From contig NC_133165.1 in NCBI RefSeq assembly GCF_040802235.1, positions 44,591,629 through 44,655,628 of the forward strand: a DNA stretch of 64,000 nucleotides, in the 5' to 3' direction. The DNA comes from Manis javanica. Its lineage: Eukaryota > Chordata > Mammalia > Pholidota > Manidae. The translations under genes and the position numbers were made by a program. The notes under the pieces are model-generated. The model was not told the DNA's origin. It searched no databases and worked only from the letters and a program-made list of their open reading frames with translations. This document shows positions 40,501-49,522 of the stretch, piece after piece. Positions within the stretch are counted from its first letter, which is position 1. Every line of letters starts with the position of its first letter.

Positions 40501-43500
40501 TTTTGAATGTCTCTCAAAGCATCAAAATTCTCCACTTTAAATATATGTTCATGGGAGGGCTTCGATGCAATATCATTTAATTCTTTCCAGGAACGAGTAT
40601 TTTGAAAAGCCAATCCCACCTGTCCCCAACAAAGACCAACTCAGTGAAAATAATCATAAATCTATTATGCCTTCCATGTGTTGGATGCTGATAGCCTCCA
40701 AGGTCAGTATTTTATAATAATTATAATATTCTATAATATACATATGCAATTATATTATGTATATAATATACCATATACAATATAATAATCATAATACTAC
40801 TGACCCTACAAGTCAGTGTTACTGCACCCAGTGTACAGGGGAGGAAAATGAGGCTCAGACAACACCAAGGAGTTTAGTGAGAAGGATCAGTTCCCCCAGG
40901 CTGAAACAGAGTTTTCATCCTGAATGCAGTAAAAAGCTGACAGAGCTGTGGTTTCTGTCCTTGAAAGGGAAGTTCCCTTAAGAGGAAGCAAAGGGAGGGC
41001 ATCCCCATATCGTACCCCGACTGCATAGCGGATGATCCCTGCTGCCTCGGCCTCAGGAATGACCTCCTCATATTTGAGGTGGTCACCTTGTTTCTGCCCG
41101 TCAGTGATGATGATGAGGATCTTGGAGATATCCTTCCGGGCCCCACTGGGAGCAGTGAACAGTTGGTTTCTGTCAGGGAAGAGGAGGGTCCAGAGGCCTG
41201 GGAACAGAACTGAGCTAGCCCCTGATGCCTTTGTGAAAAAGGCCACCCAGAGGCCCCCAACTTGGTGAGGAGACTGCAGGCTGCATTTCAGTCCCCACCT
41301 GTCCCATTGTCATGGGAACAAATGAAGTCCAGAGGAAAACCAGATGCTTTGGGGAAGGGCCTGGGAGAAGTCAGGACTCACATGACCCTTCGGATGGCTG
41401 TGGCTGTGTGAGTGTACCCTCTCAGCTGAAGTACAGAATCCAATAGGCCTAGAGGGTCAGAGCTGCGCATGAAGTCTTTGAAAGTGAAGTGCACCCGGAA
41501 TTTATCGGAGAACTGCATCAGGGAGAACTGAGAGAAGCAGGGTGGAGGGTGCAGTGCTGTGGCCAGGCTGCTTCGCTAGAAGTGCCCACGCACGTGCACA
41601 GCTGCCCCAGGGGGCCCCGCACACTCACCTCCCCCCTGCCTGAGGGCATACCTGCGTGCTGGGCCTCTGGAACTGGCTCATCACAGCCTTCACGAAATTC
41701 AACATCTTGGCAAAATCAGTGAAGGAGATGCTGCCTGATCCATCAATGAGGAACGCAATGTCCTGCTCCTGCCTCGGGCACTCTGGGAAAGGAGATGACA
41801 GGCTTCTGGGCACAAGAACTCAGCCACCCCCCAGGGGCTTCCCTGCCTGAAGCAAGGCCCTTCAATCTCCTAAAGTCTCTAACGAGGCTACATCTGTGAT
41901 TCAGCTGCTCACATCTGCTCTGCCAGCCTGGCTGATAAAAAAGTGAAAATCCCTCCAATCCAGATGGTAAGAAGCTGGGGTCCCTTGTTCTACCCTCCAC
42001 TGCGCCCCTCCCACTAACCATTACCCCATCTCTTCCCCCAACATCCCTCTAATCCAGCAAAGAAAGGATCCTGCTCCAACCCCTGGCCAGGGTCAGTCAG
42101 TGCCAAACTGTAATTTTGTTAAGTATTTCACCACTGGCAACAGCCACGCAATAGGCCTTATTCTGTTGGCTTAAATACAGTTCCCCAGTCCCTCCTGAGT
42201 GAATGCAGAATCTGTCTTCAGGAGAGGAAGCTCTCCTAGCTCTCCGAGATGAGACACCATGCTATTCCTATCTCTCAGCTTCCACTTTCTGCCCCAGAGA
42301 ACTGCCACCAGAGGGAGTGGATATCCTAGGCATTCTGATAGAAACTGGGAGGTGCTGGAAGGGCACCTTATTCAGTGTCAGTCTCCTCAAGGGCTTGAGT
42401 GTGAATGTGAAACCAGGAGGAGGCCTCAGCCTGCTGGGGGCTGGGTCTGAAAAGCTCACTGTTCTTCCTCATCTCCCATCCCCATCAGCACCAGGGAAGC
42501 AAGGCCCTGTGCTTCAAGGTGCACACACACATAGCATACACACACATACATACACATGCATATACATATACACAAACATACACACACAGGCATGCACACT
42601 GCTCAAACTGTCTGCACCCCTATCACCCTTTCTCAGCCTGCTGCACAAATCAATTGGTTATACCCCAGGATACATTTGGTGAACATAAATTACCTTCTTT
42701 CTACAAAAATTGCAGCTGGCATTAACTGAGCCCTCACCATGTGCCAGGCGCTAGGCTAAACCCTGTGTTACTGTAAGTGTTGGGTGTGTCATTATCCCCA
42801 CCTGACAAAGAAACTGAAGCTCAGAGAGGGTAAGATCCTGCAGTAGGATGGTGAAGGGGCAGGGTATGAAAGCAGGCAGTGACTCCCCAGCCCATGTTTG
42901 GAACCACTATACCATCCAGTACATTTTTTTTCCAGATACCTTTTTTTTATCCACTTCTGACAACAGTGTCTATGGCCCTACTGGACTCCCAATAAGATGT
43001 GGGTGGGTTCCTTCAAGGACCCAGTAGCCCCAAGCACTCACCCTGCAGGGCAGCTGGGAGCCTCTGGGCCTGCTGTAAGTGGGAGGCCAGCAGGAAACAA
43101 AACCCAGTCAAGTACATGTTCTCCCTGCATGCATGGTGCACAGTGGGGCCGCAGGCCTAGGGAAAGAGGAACCTTGTGGAAGGGACTACTCCTTCTTCTG
43201 TTCCACCTTCTTATCCCAGGATGTCCACTCTCCACAAGACCCCAGCAGCCCCAGGTCCCCACTCCTTCCCTCAGGACACTGCTGTGACCCAGGGCAACTC
43301 ACAAGCAGCTGAGAAGTGTTAGTGGAGACTGCCAGGGACAGGCCCAGGGACATGTTCACAGCCTCTGGGGGAACTGAGGAGTAGATATGAGAATGGTTAC
43401 CCTCAGGACAGGAGGCTGTATGAGGTCTACACAGGGGTCCCTCAACCTTGGAAAACAAGGACGCATAAAGGGGGCTTTCAGGTCTTGATGGAGCTGTTGG

Positions 43501-44973
43501 GGTGCAGGTGTGTGACAGGCAGGGATGACTTGAGGGGCTCAGAAGCCTGTCTGAGGGTGACAGTCTGCAGACAGAGCCAAAGCTAGGAAGTGGGTCTCCT
43601 GTACCCCACCAGGGCCCCAGAGCATGGAAAGCTGGCCCTGGGTCCCAGGGCGGGACAGTGACTTACCCTGCAGGTGGATGGGCTCACACATGGCTGTGCT
43701 GTAGTCACACTGGTAGAGGCCGCCTGTTTGGTTGACAGCCTTTATCTCCTGGGGGGCTCCAACAACCACCCTGCAGGGGTCAAAGAATACTTCAGTTAAG
43801 ATTGTGGACATGGAGCCATACTGCCACTTGGCAATTTTGCTTCACCTCCCTGTGCCTCAGTTTCCTCATCTGGAAGGTGGAGATTAGTAATTTAAATTCC
43901 ACACAGGAGGGATTTTTGTCCATTTATTCTCTGGTGTATGCCTGGCTCCTGAGACATATAGTAGTAGGAACTCAATAAATACTTGCTGGGTTGTTGTTTT
44001 CTATGTCATAAGGTCCTTGTGAGGACTAAATCAGTGCTCACATACAGGGTGCTCAGTGCTTGGCAAGTGCTTGATAAATGTTAGCTGTGATTATCGAGAT
44101 GGCAAGGTAGTACCTGCTTTCAGTCCAACTTATAGCCTTGGAAGAATTGCCACACTAGACAGACAGGAGGGTTTCTGAATGAAGGGAGGGGTCGAGGGAG
44201 GGACAGGACCCTGCACAGGAGAGGAGCTCTTGAAAGCCGAAGGCCAGCCAGCACCAGGCCCTTACCAGGAGCTGGCATACTGAACGACACTGGATCCAAA
44301 CCCAGCACTGTCTATGAAGAAGGTTGTTGGCTGGTCAGTGTCCAAGTTGAAGCAGAGGGAGGAAGCCAAGGCTGGGGAGGAGGGTGAGAAGAGAAACTTT
44401 GGAAAAGGGTCTTCCTCCTGCTCCATCTCCCCAGCCCCAGTCTCTACTCTCTCCTCTAGGCCCAATGCCCCAGTGGCTCCTGGTATTCCAGACCCCCAGG
44501 CTCAGGCCTCCCTCAGCCCTCTTCCCTCCTTCAGGTGGTCCAAAGACAGCTCTTCACCCACTGATCTGCTGGCAAGTTTCAGTTCTCCATTTCTGCAAAG
44601 CAACACCCAAGCTCTAAATAACCTCCTTCCCCACCTCTAGGGAGAATCCAGGAAAACTTGGGGTCAAGGGGACCCCATGCAGAGAGCACAAGATGACTTG
44701 TTCTACCTACTTGAGAAATTTAGGGATTGTCCAGGCAACTGGCCTCTCTTCCAGCATCTCTTGAACTCCCCTAAAATTGGGTCCCCAATATCCTCTCCCA
44801 CAAAATCCAGATCCCAAACCCTATGTAACTCTAGATCCTTCCCCTAACATCTGAGTCCAAAACATATGCATTCTCAGCTCTCTCCCTACCTGGAACCCAA
44901 AACCCTCATCCCTCTTCACTGGTGCCCCTGACTTACCCATCAACAGGAGGAAGGATGTCCTAGTCTCAGTCAT
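19439..44973 (-). CDS. ITGAX: Integrin alpha-X (CD11c), complete 30-exon gene
   Basis: Alpha chain of the leukocyte integrin CD11c/CD18 (p150,95), a surface receptor of myeloid and dendritic cells that pairs with ITGB2 and binds iC3b, fibrinogen and ICAMs. Coding exons (minus strand, in order): 44937-44973, 44266-44371, 43667-43770, 43303-43373, 43042-43156, 41652-41782, 41382-41527, 41016-41169, 40469-40619, 40187-40260, 39894-40023, 39642-39784, 39331-39471, 39023-39232, 36026-36156, 35738-35895, 35441-35595, 34810-34941, 34649-34722, 34291-34432, 23748-23864, 23580-23659, 23421-23504, 21434-21512, 21211-21318, 21028-21111, 20704-20817, 20460-20561, 20093-20203, 19439-19537. Phases agree at every junction and the total is 3483 nt (1160 codons plus stop), close to human ITGAX. 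Introns are GT-AG except intron 24, which has a GC donor. ITGAM and ITGAD are close paralogues; the tail motif [14 protein letters not shown] is the CD11c type. The 3' UTR end is not defined. Confidence 0.95.
19605..19850. repeat. MIR-like SINE in ITGAX intron 29
   Basis: Shows MIR landmarks: ACTATGTTCAAGCACTATCTTAG, then TTTACCATAATTCTGTGGGAT, then GCACTTGCCTACAATCACA. Confidence 0.6.
20093..20203 (-). CDS. ITGAX: ITGAX exon 29: transmembrane helix
   Basis: A 111-bp, phase-0 exon of 37 codons beginning [12 protein letters not shown]. It contains the membrane-spanning run [20 protein letters not shown] and ends at YK before a GTGAGT donor. The small-residue GSSVGG stretch is typical of beta-2 integrin alpha chains, where it packs against CD18. 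Confidence 0.95.
20460..23864 (-). CDS. ITGAX: ITGAX exons 21-28: calf (stalk) domains
   Basis: Exons 23748-23864, 23580-23659, 23421-23504, 21434-21512, 21211-21318, 21028-21111, 20704-20817 and 20460-20561 encode about residues 836-1091. Recognisable segments include [55 protein letters not shown] and [10 protein letters not shown]. Exon 24 ends with CAG followed by GCAAAT, a GC donor. All eight exons lie in the spacer of the large inverted repeat. Confidence 0.9.
21513..23420 (-). other. ITGAX intron 23, no feature recognised
   Basis: A 1.9-kb intron without recognised repeats or coding signal. Longer open frames here have no family features and are treated as chance. Confidence 0.6.
23865..25066 (-). 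other. 3' end of ITGAX intron 20: old L1-like fragments
   Basis: 24050-24480 resembles an old L1 3' untranslated segment (ATAAGGGCACTTTTTAACATAACC and ATATCCAAGTCATGTTCAATAT). 24840-25010 resembles another old L1 end (GGTGAAATGTTGATAATTG, TTTTTCATAATAAAA). 24960-25066 is the diverged counterpart of 16548-16660. Confidence 0.5.
25067..29849 (+). repeat. Right arm of 4.78-kb inverted repeat, inside ITGAX intron 20
   Basis: Mirror copy of 9221-14003. On this side the L1 is structurally intact across both arm ends. ORF2 continues normally past 29849, and the L1 is bounded by a target duplication in MER5A. This arm is therefore the likelier source and the left arm the copy. Confidence 0.93.
25248..33874 (+). 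mobile_element. Near full-length L1 in ITGAX intron 20, itself interrupted
   Basis: L1 5' region from 25248, ORF2 through 30586, interruption by a minus-strand L1 (30587-32940), then ORF2 end and 3' UTR to an A-rich tail near 33874. The 16-bp target duplication AAGAAAAACTATGCCA occurs at 25232-25247 and 33875-33890, inside MER5A. About 6.3 kb once the insertion is discounted. ORF1 and ORF2 are full of stops and frameshifts, so it is long dead. It is antisense to ITGAX. Confidence 0.88.
30587..32940 (-). mobile_element. 5'-truncated L1 nested in the intron 20 L1
   Basis: Poly(T) at 30587 marks its 3' end. ORF2 fragments read leftward (30916-31287, 32138-32323, 32432-32695). The flanks end alike (GATTAAACTT at 30577-30586, TATTAAACTT at 32951-32960), a decayed target duplication. 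An internal 62-bp unit is duplicated at 31679-31802. Confidence 0.85.
33891..34290 (-). other. 5' part of ITGAX intron 20
   Basis: The end of the MER5A remnant, then about 390 bp of intron leading to the exon 20 donor at 34289-34290. No further element recognised. Confidence 0.5.
34291..36156 (-). CDS. ITGAX: ITGAX exons 15-20: last propeller loop, thigh and start of calf region
   Basis: Exons 36026-36156, 35738-35895, 35441-35595, 34810-34941, 34649-34722 and 34291-34432 encode about residues 572-835. Exon 15 has the third calcium-type loop, with [12 protein letters not shown]. Later exons carry thigh and calf strands such as [28 protein letters not shown] and [10 protein letters not shown]. 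Exon 15 starts at the outer acceptor so that codons for RIAG are kept. Exon 20 is the last exon before the L1-filled 10.4-kb intron 20. Confidence 0.9.
35265..35370. repeat. MIR-like fragment in ITGAX intron 17
   Basis: TTCATTTATTCACTCACTCACTC followed by CTACATGCTAGGTGCTGTGCTA is a typical MIR segment. Confidence 0.55.
36395..36610. repeat. MIR-like fragment in ITGAX intron 14
   Basis: Contains TCCAATTCTGGCTCCTCTGCC, then TTGGGCCAG, then TCAATTTCCTCATCTTTCACATGGGG, in MIR order. Confidence 0.55.
37345..37550. repeat. MIR element in ITGAX intron 14
   Basis: TTATGTGCCAGGCACAAATG, CTCATTTAATCCTCACAGCAGC and CACCATTTTACAGATGGA are diagnostic MIR segments. Confidence 0.75.
37560..38415 (-). mobile_element. 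Old L1 3' end in ITGAX intron 14
   Basis: The plus strand reads as the reverse of an L1 3' end: CTTTTAAAGTGTACAACTCAATG, TTGATAACCACTAATCTACTTTC, CATATAAATAGAATCATACAATA and GTGAAGTGGTATCTC in order. Strongly diverged. Confidence 0.8.
38416..39022 (-). other. ITGAX intron 14, proximal part, with a MIR-like segment
   Basis: 38620-38780 has a MIR-like stretch (TGATTCACTCTAAACTTTGGACAAGTCAAG, then ATTTCATCTCTAAAATGGAC). Nothing else recognised. Confidence 0.45.
39023..40260 (-). CDS. ITGAX: ITGAX exons 10-14: remaining propeller blades with calcium loops
   Basis: Exons 40187-40260, 39894-40023, 39642-39784, 39331-39471 and 39023-39232 encode about residues 339-571. FG-GAP features are clear: VGSYFGASL followed by the calcium loop DVDGDGSSD (exon 13), and [19 protein letters not shown] followed by IGAPG (exon 14). 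Exon 12 extends to the donor at 39641 rather than an in-frame GT at 39686, because the following codons are needed to reach the VTGTQ junction seen in the family. Confidence 0.92.
40469..41782 (-). CDS. ITGAX: ITGAX exons 6-9: inserted (I / von Willebrand A) domain
   Basis: Exons 41652-41782, 41382-41527, 41016-41169 and 40469-40619 encode about residues 145-338, the ligand-binding I domain. The metal-ion-dependent adhesion site is intact: DGSGS (about residues 158-162) in exon 6, the Thr in GYTHTATA in exon 7 and the Asp in IIITDGQ in exon 8. Exon 9 carries the C-terminal helix region with FKVENFDAL and KEKIFAIEG, the helix that moves on activation. Nothing suggests loss of metal binding. 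Confidence 0.93.
40705..40805. repeat. AT-rich low-complexity tract in ITGAX intron 8
   Basis: A dense TATAAT/ATATTA tract of about 100 bp. A MIR-like tail (GGGGAGGAAAATGAGGCTCAGA) follows at 40838-40859. Confidence 0.75.
42518..42600. repeat. CA/TA-rich microsatellite
   Basis: Imperfect (CA)n with CATA interruptions over about 80 bp in intron 5. Confidence 0.8.
42715..42930. repeat. MIR element in ITGAX intron 5
   Basis: CCATGTGCCAGGCGCTAGGCTAA, CATTATCCCCACCTGACAAAG and TGAAGCTCAGAGAGGGTAAG are well-preserved MIR segments. Confidence 0.8.
43042..44371 (-). CDS. ITGAX: ITGAX exons 2-5: N-terminal beta-propeller blades
   Basis: Exons 44266-44371, 43667-43770, 43303-43373 and 43042-43156 encode roughly residues 13-144. 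Visible landmarks are [27 protein letters not shown] and NMSLGL, the opening blades of the seven-blade propeller, with several Asn-X-Ser/Thr sites. Exon 4 uses the outer of two possible acceptors (AG at 43374-43375), because this keeps the VPPEAV segment typical of the family. Exon 5 begins ACGPTVHH and leads into the I domain. Cys codons at family positions are kept. Confidence 0.9.
43845..44110. repeat. MIR-type repeat(s) in ITGAX intron 2
   Basis: CTGTGCCTCAGTTTCCTCATCTGG begins a MIR. Further on are CAATAAATACTTGCTGG and AGTGCTTGATAAATGTTAGCTG, typical of the other end of MIR-like copies. Confidence 0.7.
44937..44973 (-). CDS. ITGAX: ITGAX coding exon 1: start codon and first part of signal peptide
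   Basis: Twelve codons plus one base, starting [11 protein letters not shown], followed by a GTAAGT donor. The split codon joins exon 2 and continues a short hydrophobic leader that ends just before FNLDT, the usual mature N-terminus of CD11 chains. The ATG has G at -3. This start is chosen because its phase joins exon 2 and it matches the CD11 leader pattern. Confidence 0.88.
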
Positions 44974-45069
44974 GACTGGAAGGTCAGACGTGGGCCTCCA
45001 AGCTCCTGAGCTACCGGGGGAACAGCTGGACCAAGGTGCTGAGGGAGCAAGTAAACTGAGCGGTGGTCA

Positions 45070-45230
45070 GGAGGCTGGAGGCAAGGAGGGAAGTTGTCAG
45101 CATGACTCAGAGGTAGAGGGCGGAGAATACAACTAAAATAAGCAGAGAAAGGGGGCTGAGGTGGCCCACACACTCCAGGCCCAGAAATGACTTAGCTTTC
45201 TTCTCTTGACTCACCAATGTAGGCTTGGGT
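45070..45230 (-). promoter_or_regulatory. Putative ITGAX proximal promoter
   Basis: The minus-strand region just upstream of the ATG lacks an obvious TATA box. It has two exact AP-1 type heptamers (TGACTCA) at 45103-45109 and 45207-45213 and a purine-rich AGGGAAG/CTTCCCT stretch near 45087-45094 that could bind ETS or PU.1. AP-1, Sp1 and PU.1 control of the CD11c promoter is established in human. The start site here is not mapped, so the call rests on position and motifs only. Confidence 0.4.
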
Positions 45231-45239
45231 GAATGCAAA

Positions 45240-48210
45240 TCCCCTGCCCTCCCAGTTTACCTACTTGTACTGGCAAAAGGTTCCCCTTGACCTTGAAACT
45301 TCAGTTAGCCTGGAGAAGGGGAAGGAGCCAGGGTGGGGCCAGGGTTCTATAGGAGACCTTGATGGGAACCCTCCACTTCAGATCTGGAAACTTCTGGGCC
45401 AGAAGTCATGCATCTGGGCCTTAAGAGGAGTACAGAGTAGATGTTTACTCACATATGCCTCATTTATTCAACAAGTCTAATTTGAGGCTAATCGTGCACA
45501 CCTTCTGTTAGCAGAGGAAGAAAATGCAAACCACAAGGCCCCAGCCCTGGGGTCAGTGGAGAAAGAAAATGTGTAAACAGCAAGATGTTGCTATAAGAGG
45601 GGAAGCACATTGACCACAGGCTGGAAGGGTGTGGATTTCCGGGAAGGCTTCCTGAAGGAGGTAGCACTTGAGCTGAGTCTTGGAGGCCAACTGATTATAG
45701 GTGAGCATATTTCAAAAGGGGTGACCAAAAGGGCATGATATAGGTGGGCCTCTGGGGAAGTCAGTGATGGGAACCTGAAAGTGGAAGGTGGGAAGTAGCA
45801 AGAGATGAGGTCAGTGCCATGGGGGAGAAGAGAAAGAAGAAGCAGCCCCCAGGGTTAGAAAGCCCTCACAAGGCATGCTGATTTTATCCTGAGGGCAGAG
45901 GGAAAAACTGAAGCAAATTGCAAAGGCTAAGATCTCCAAATTTACATTTTGGAAAGCTAGAAAGAAGGGCAGTATGGGTCATGATTTCCTTGAAAACTAA
46001 CTGGAGACAAATCGGTTGGGAAGAAGAATGGGGCCTGTGAGGTGAGCTAGTGGCCATGGCGATGGACTGAAGACTGCCTGGTCACCAAGGGAAGGACAGT
46101 GGTGAAGGTCCCTGAGCTAGAGAGTCCTAGAGGAGAGGTGGGGTGATGGGCTAGGCCAACTTTGGTTTTGGGAAAACCAAAATGTAGTATTTAAAAGCTT
46201 GGGTTCTTTCAACCTCTCTAGGCCTCAGTTTCCTCATCTGCAAAATTGGGGTGATAATAAAAGTACACACATCCTATGGTTGCCAGGAAGGTTGGGTTAA
46301 TCAATGTGAACTGCTTAGAAGAATAAGAGCTTCTATTATTGGCTATACTATTGGCATTACTATACTATGATGATTATTGTGTCAGGTCTGGGGAGCCTGA
46401 GGGCCTTCCAAGAGGGGATGTCCTGGAGGCAGTTGGATGTGTGGGAGAAAAGTCTGGGTTGGAGATGAGTTTTGGAACCATCAGGAAAAGTGCTAGATGA
46501 GATCCTGGTGAGAGTGTAAGGAGGGAGAGAAAGACAGGTCCTGGGTGGGTCCCAAGGAAATGCCAGTGTTGGCGTCAGAGCAGAAGCCCATGAAGATTGA
46601 GAAGGAATGAGTCCTCAAAAAGGGAGAATGAAGCCCAGGAGAGAGAAGGGCATCATGGAAGGGCAGTCTGGAGAGAAGAGGTGTAACAGTGTCACAGGCT
46701 GCCAGACATCAAGTGAGTTAAGAAACAAGAAAGCCCCTGTATCTGGCAGCCAAGTCTGTGGGTAACCCTTGAGTGGGTGAACCAGGGTAGTAAGAGGAAC
46801 CAGTGGTGAGGAACATGGGCAGCAGTATCAGGCAAGCAGCCCTGAAGGGACCTCAGACACAATATGGCTGGAGACAGGCTCTCAAATCCTTGGAGATGAA
46901 GAAAATTTAGGGGGATGTGGCATAGGGGGTGGTTAAATTCCAAGAAGGAAATGGTGACAGAAAAACCCAATAAAGAGAATGGAGAAGTGGTCTAGATTCT
47001 AGACTGGATAAAAGACCAACCAGAAATGGCTCACCAGAAGTCTGGGAGTATCAGGGCTGGTCTTACACAGAGGTCCCCAGCCTTAGAAGGTGCTTTGAAT
47101 CCTGGCCTTTCTGTTGCACCTTTTCCTCGAGCTTGGGTCCCACCCTTGGTGGGTGAGGGTGGACAAGGCAAAAATACTGGATGAGTAAGAGTCCATGTTG
47201 TTTTCTCTCAAGCTGCTCAACATACTTCCATGATACTTCAGAGAAAAGCCCAGATAAAGCACCTCACCTTTGACAAAGATAACTGGATCATGACGGTATA
47301 GAACAGGATGTGTCCTTAATTCAATCCACCCATTTTACATATGAGGGTGGGGAGGCTCCAGCTAGCACCTAAGGGTGTCTTAAACTCACAGCCCCACTTC
47401 AGTGAGTCATGACTGTGACATTTCCAGAAAAAGGATGACAGCTAAGGGGGATGATATAAGCAAGGAAGGAGTGGACACCAAAGTTACTCATCTCCTTAGC
47501 TCCATGGGAGAATGAGTCAGTCACAGTTAGCCTTGTGTATATGATACCTCTAGGATATTCAGAGCCCAGGCTGAGCCCATGGCAAGAGGTCAGGGCACAG
47601 GGATGGTCTGGGGAAGCTTAGAGGGCAGCCAGTCTACGTGCTGCTGGCATTTCTGCTCTGTCCCCAAGCCTAAAGGTGCTGACTGAAGAAACTCCAGCAG
47701 GGTGGTAGGGAACAAGGGACTGCATCTACCACATATTGGGGCAAGACTGAGGCATGAATAAACCAAGACAGAGGTGCTTTATTTCAGGTCTGATATAAGT
47801 AAGATAAGTGAAACTGGATAATTTTGGATCTGTCTTCTAGGTTGTATCTTTTCCATGGGAAGAAGAGAACAGAAATCTGGTAAGCAGAAACCCTCAGGTT
47901 TCTCAGTTCATTTACACCCCATATGCCCAACCACAAGGAATGGGTCTTTTTGTACAGAAAAATCCAGTAGTTCCCATTTCAGTCACTGTCTAACTTAGGT
48001 GCCTGGAAAATAGCACTTGCTGCTGGTTGTTAGCTGAGGACAAGGTGGAGAATTAACAATCAGTCTTCCTTAGTGAGGAATAAAAGATGACACCCTCTCT
48101 ATCAGAGTTCTTTGAGAGCAGATATTCATTTCTCCTTGCCTCTGCAAGGATGAGCATTAGCCCTAGAGTAACACAACCAGGGTCACACCTGTCTGTTAGG
48201 TATATGGATG
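45240..48210. other. Upstream flank of ITGAX, no gene recognised
   Basis: No exon of ITGAM or another neighbour is recognised. A MIR lies at about 46195-46380. AP-1 type heptamers (TGAGTCA) occur at about 47403 and 47513 and could be distal elements; this is only motif-level. Confidence 0.45.
46195..46380. repeat. MIR element upstream of ITGAX
   Basis: AACCTCTCTAGGCCTCAGTTTCCTCATCTGCAAAATTGGGGTGATAATAA is contiguous MIR sequence (46210-46260), followed by a decayed MIR end. Confidence 0.75.
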
Positions 48211-48214
48211 GAAG

Positions 48215-48335
48215 GGTGATCGACATGTAGATGAGTGGGTATGAACAAGTGAGGGGGTGGGTGTGTGGGTAGATGGAAGGATGGGCGGGTGGGTGAATAA
48301 ACAGACAGGTAGGTGGGTGGGTGGGTGGAAGGGGG
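48215..48335. repeat. (TGGG/GATG)n microsatellite upstream of ITGAX
   Basis: A G-rich imperfect tetranucleotide tract, about 3.3 kb upstream of the ATG. The G-runs could form quadruplexes on this strand. Confidence 0.8.
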
Positions 48336-48339
48336 ATCT

Positions 48340-49165
48340 GCACAGATTTTAAGTTAATGGACTAAATGCTCAGCCCAGATCACCCTGAGGCTTGAAGCCT
48401 GCTCAATATTTGCATAAATCAGGATGCCTCAGAACAAGACAGAAGCAACTTTTCTACAAGGCAAGCTGACTCAGTGAGGAAAATTAGGATAAAACAGGGA
48501 ATTGTTTCTGTTAACCTTAAAAATAAAAGTCTAGCAAGTTTACTAGCAAAAATGGATTTATTCAGTGGAGAATTGCAATTCAGGACATGTAAGCTACAGC
48601 AAAGCCATAGGCCTGTCCAAAGGAGAGGATGGCTCTTTAAGAGAGGAAAGGGCCAAATTGGGAAACCTGTTCTCAGCAAACAGTCCATTGGAGGAAACTG
48701 AGAGTTCTACATTTTGTGGCTTCTAATTGGTTCAGTTCTGACAGTGTTTCATTGGCTGGGCTGTTGCTGGGTTGGGGTGAGGAAACAGAAACTTCCCTTC
48801 CTCCCACTGAGTAGTAAAGCAGGCTTTACTACTTCCTGAAACCTGCAATTGATGAGTGGTAGGGTGTGACTGCAGGCTCGGGTTTACAACTGCTGTCCCA
48901 GGATAAGTATGACCTCTTCATTCTCCAAAGTTGCACTTCCTAATCACACAGTGAGCTGGAGTTAGGTAGCCTGTGTTTAAGCAATATGGAGAAAAAAACT
49001 GAAAGCTACCATAGACTTTCTGACCAGGTTCTCCTGTGTTTCCAAAAATGACACCCCACACACATACATCTACTTCCCCTTTTCAAGTTTATACAAGATT
49101 TAGAATTGCCAGCTCCTTTAAAAACCAGAAGAAGATTAATACACTTCTGAAAATGCAGAGGGGGT
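48340..49165. other. No gene recognised
   Basis: Intergenic sequence between the microsatellite and the LTR fragment. Short open frames have no family features. Confidence 0.4.
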
Positions 49166-49169
49166 GTAA

Positions 49170-49472
49170 GTCTCAGGAGATGAAATCCCGGGGCAAAATA
49201 CCTCTAAAAACTGAAATCAGTCAAAGGGAGAAATAAAGTTTAAAATACATTTATTGCTTACAAAACTGCAGTTCGGCCCATCTCTCTCTCCTGCTCCAGA
49301 AGCTGCAAAACCGGCCCTCCCCCTCACTTCTCAGGTGCAGCTAAGCCTTCCCTTGCCCAGGTAATTACCCATTGATATGGAGATGAACTTCTCTCCACCC
49401 CTGAGGAATGATGCAAATGCACTGAAGCTATACTTCTTTCCATCTCTGAATGCCTATTGGTATGCAGATGTA
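49170..49472 (-). mobile_element. LTR fragment abutting the truncated end of provirus A
   Basis: Minus strand: landmarks shared with 5240-5500, plus AATAAA near 49248. It begins exactly where provirus A loses similarity to provirus B (A 49473, B about 60271), so an insertion or recombination at this LTR probably removed the env body and 3' LTR of A. Confidence 0.6.
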
Positions 49473-49522
49473 CACTGCTAGTGAACACTTTGGTGGAGGG
49501 AGGAAAGTGGAGGTATAAAGGC

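Larger units (their letters stand above)
41783..43041 (-). other. ITGAX intron 5, with CA-rich tract and MIR
   Basis: An intron of about 1.26 kb without extra exons recognised. It holds the microsatellite and MIR listed separately. Confidence 0.6.

Noticed and set aside
19439-44973. Gene could be ITGAM or ITGAD rather than ITGAX
   Set aside because: The cytoplasmic tail [14 protein letters not shown] and the total length match CD11c best; many exon segments match ITGAX residue for residue over long stretches.
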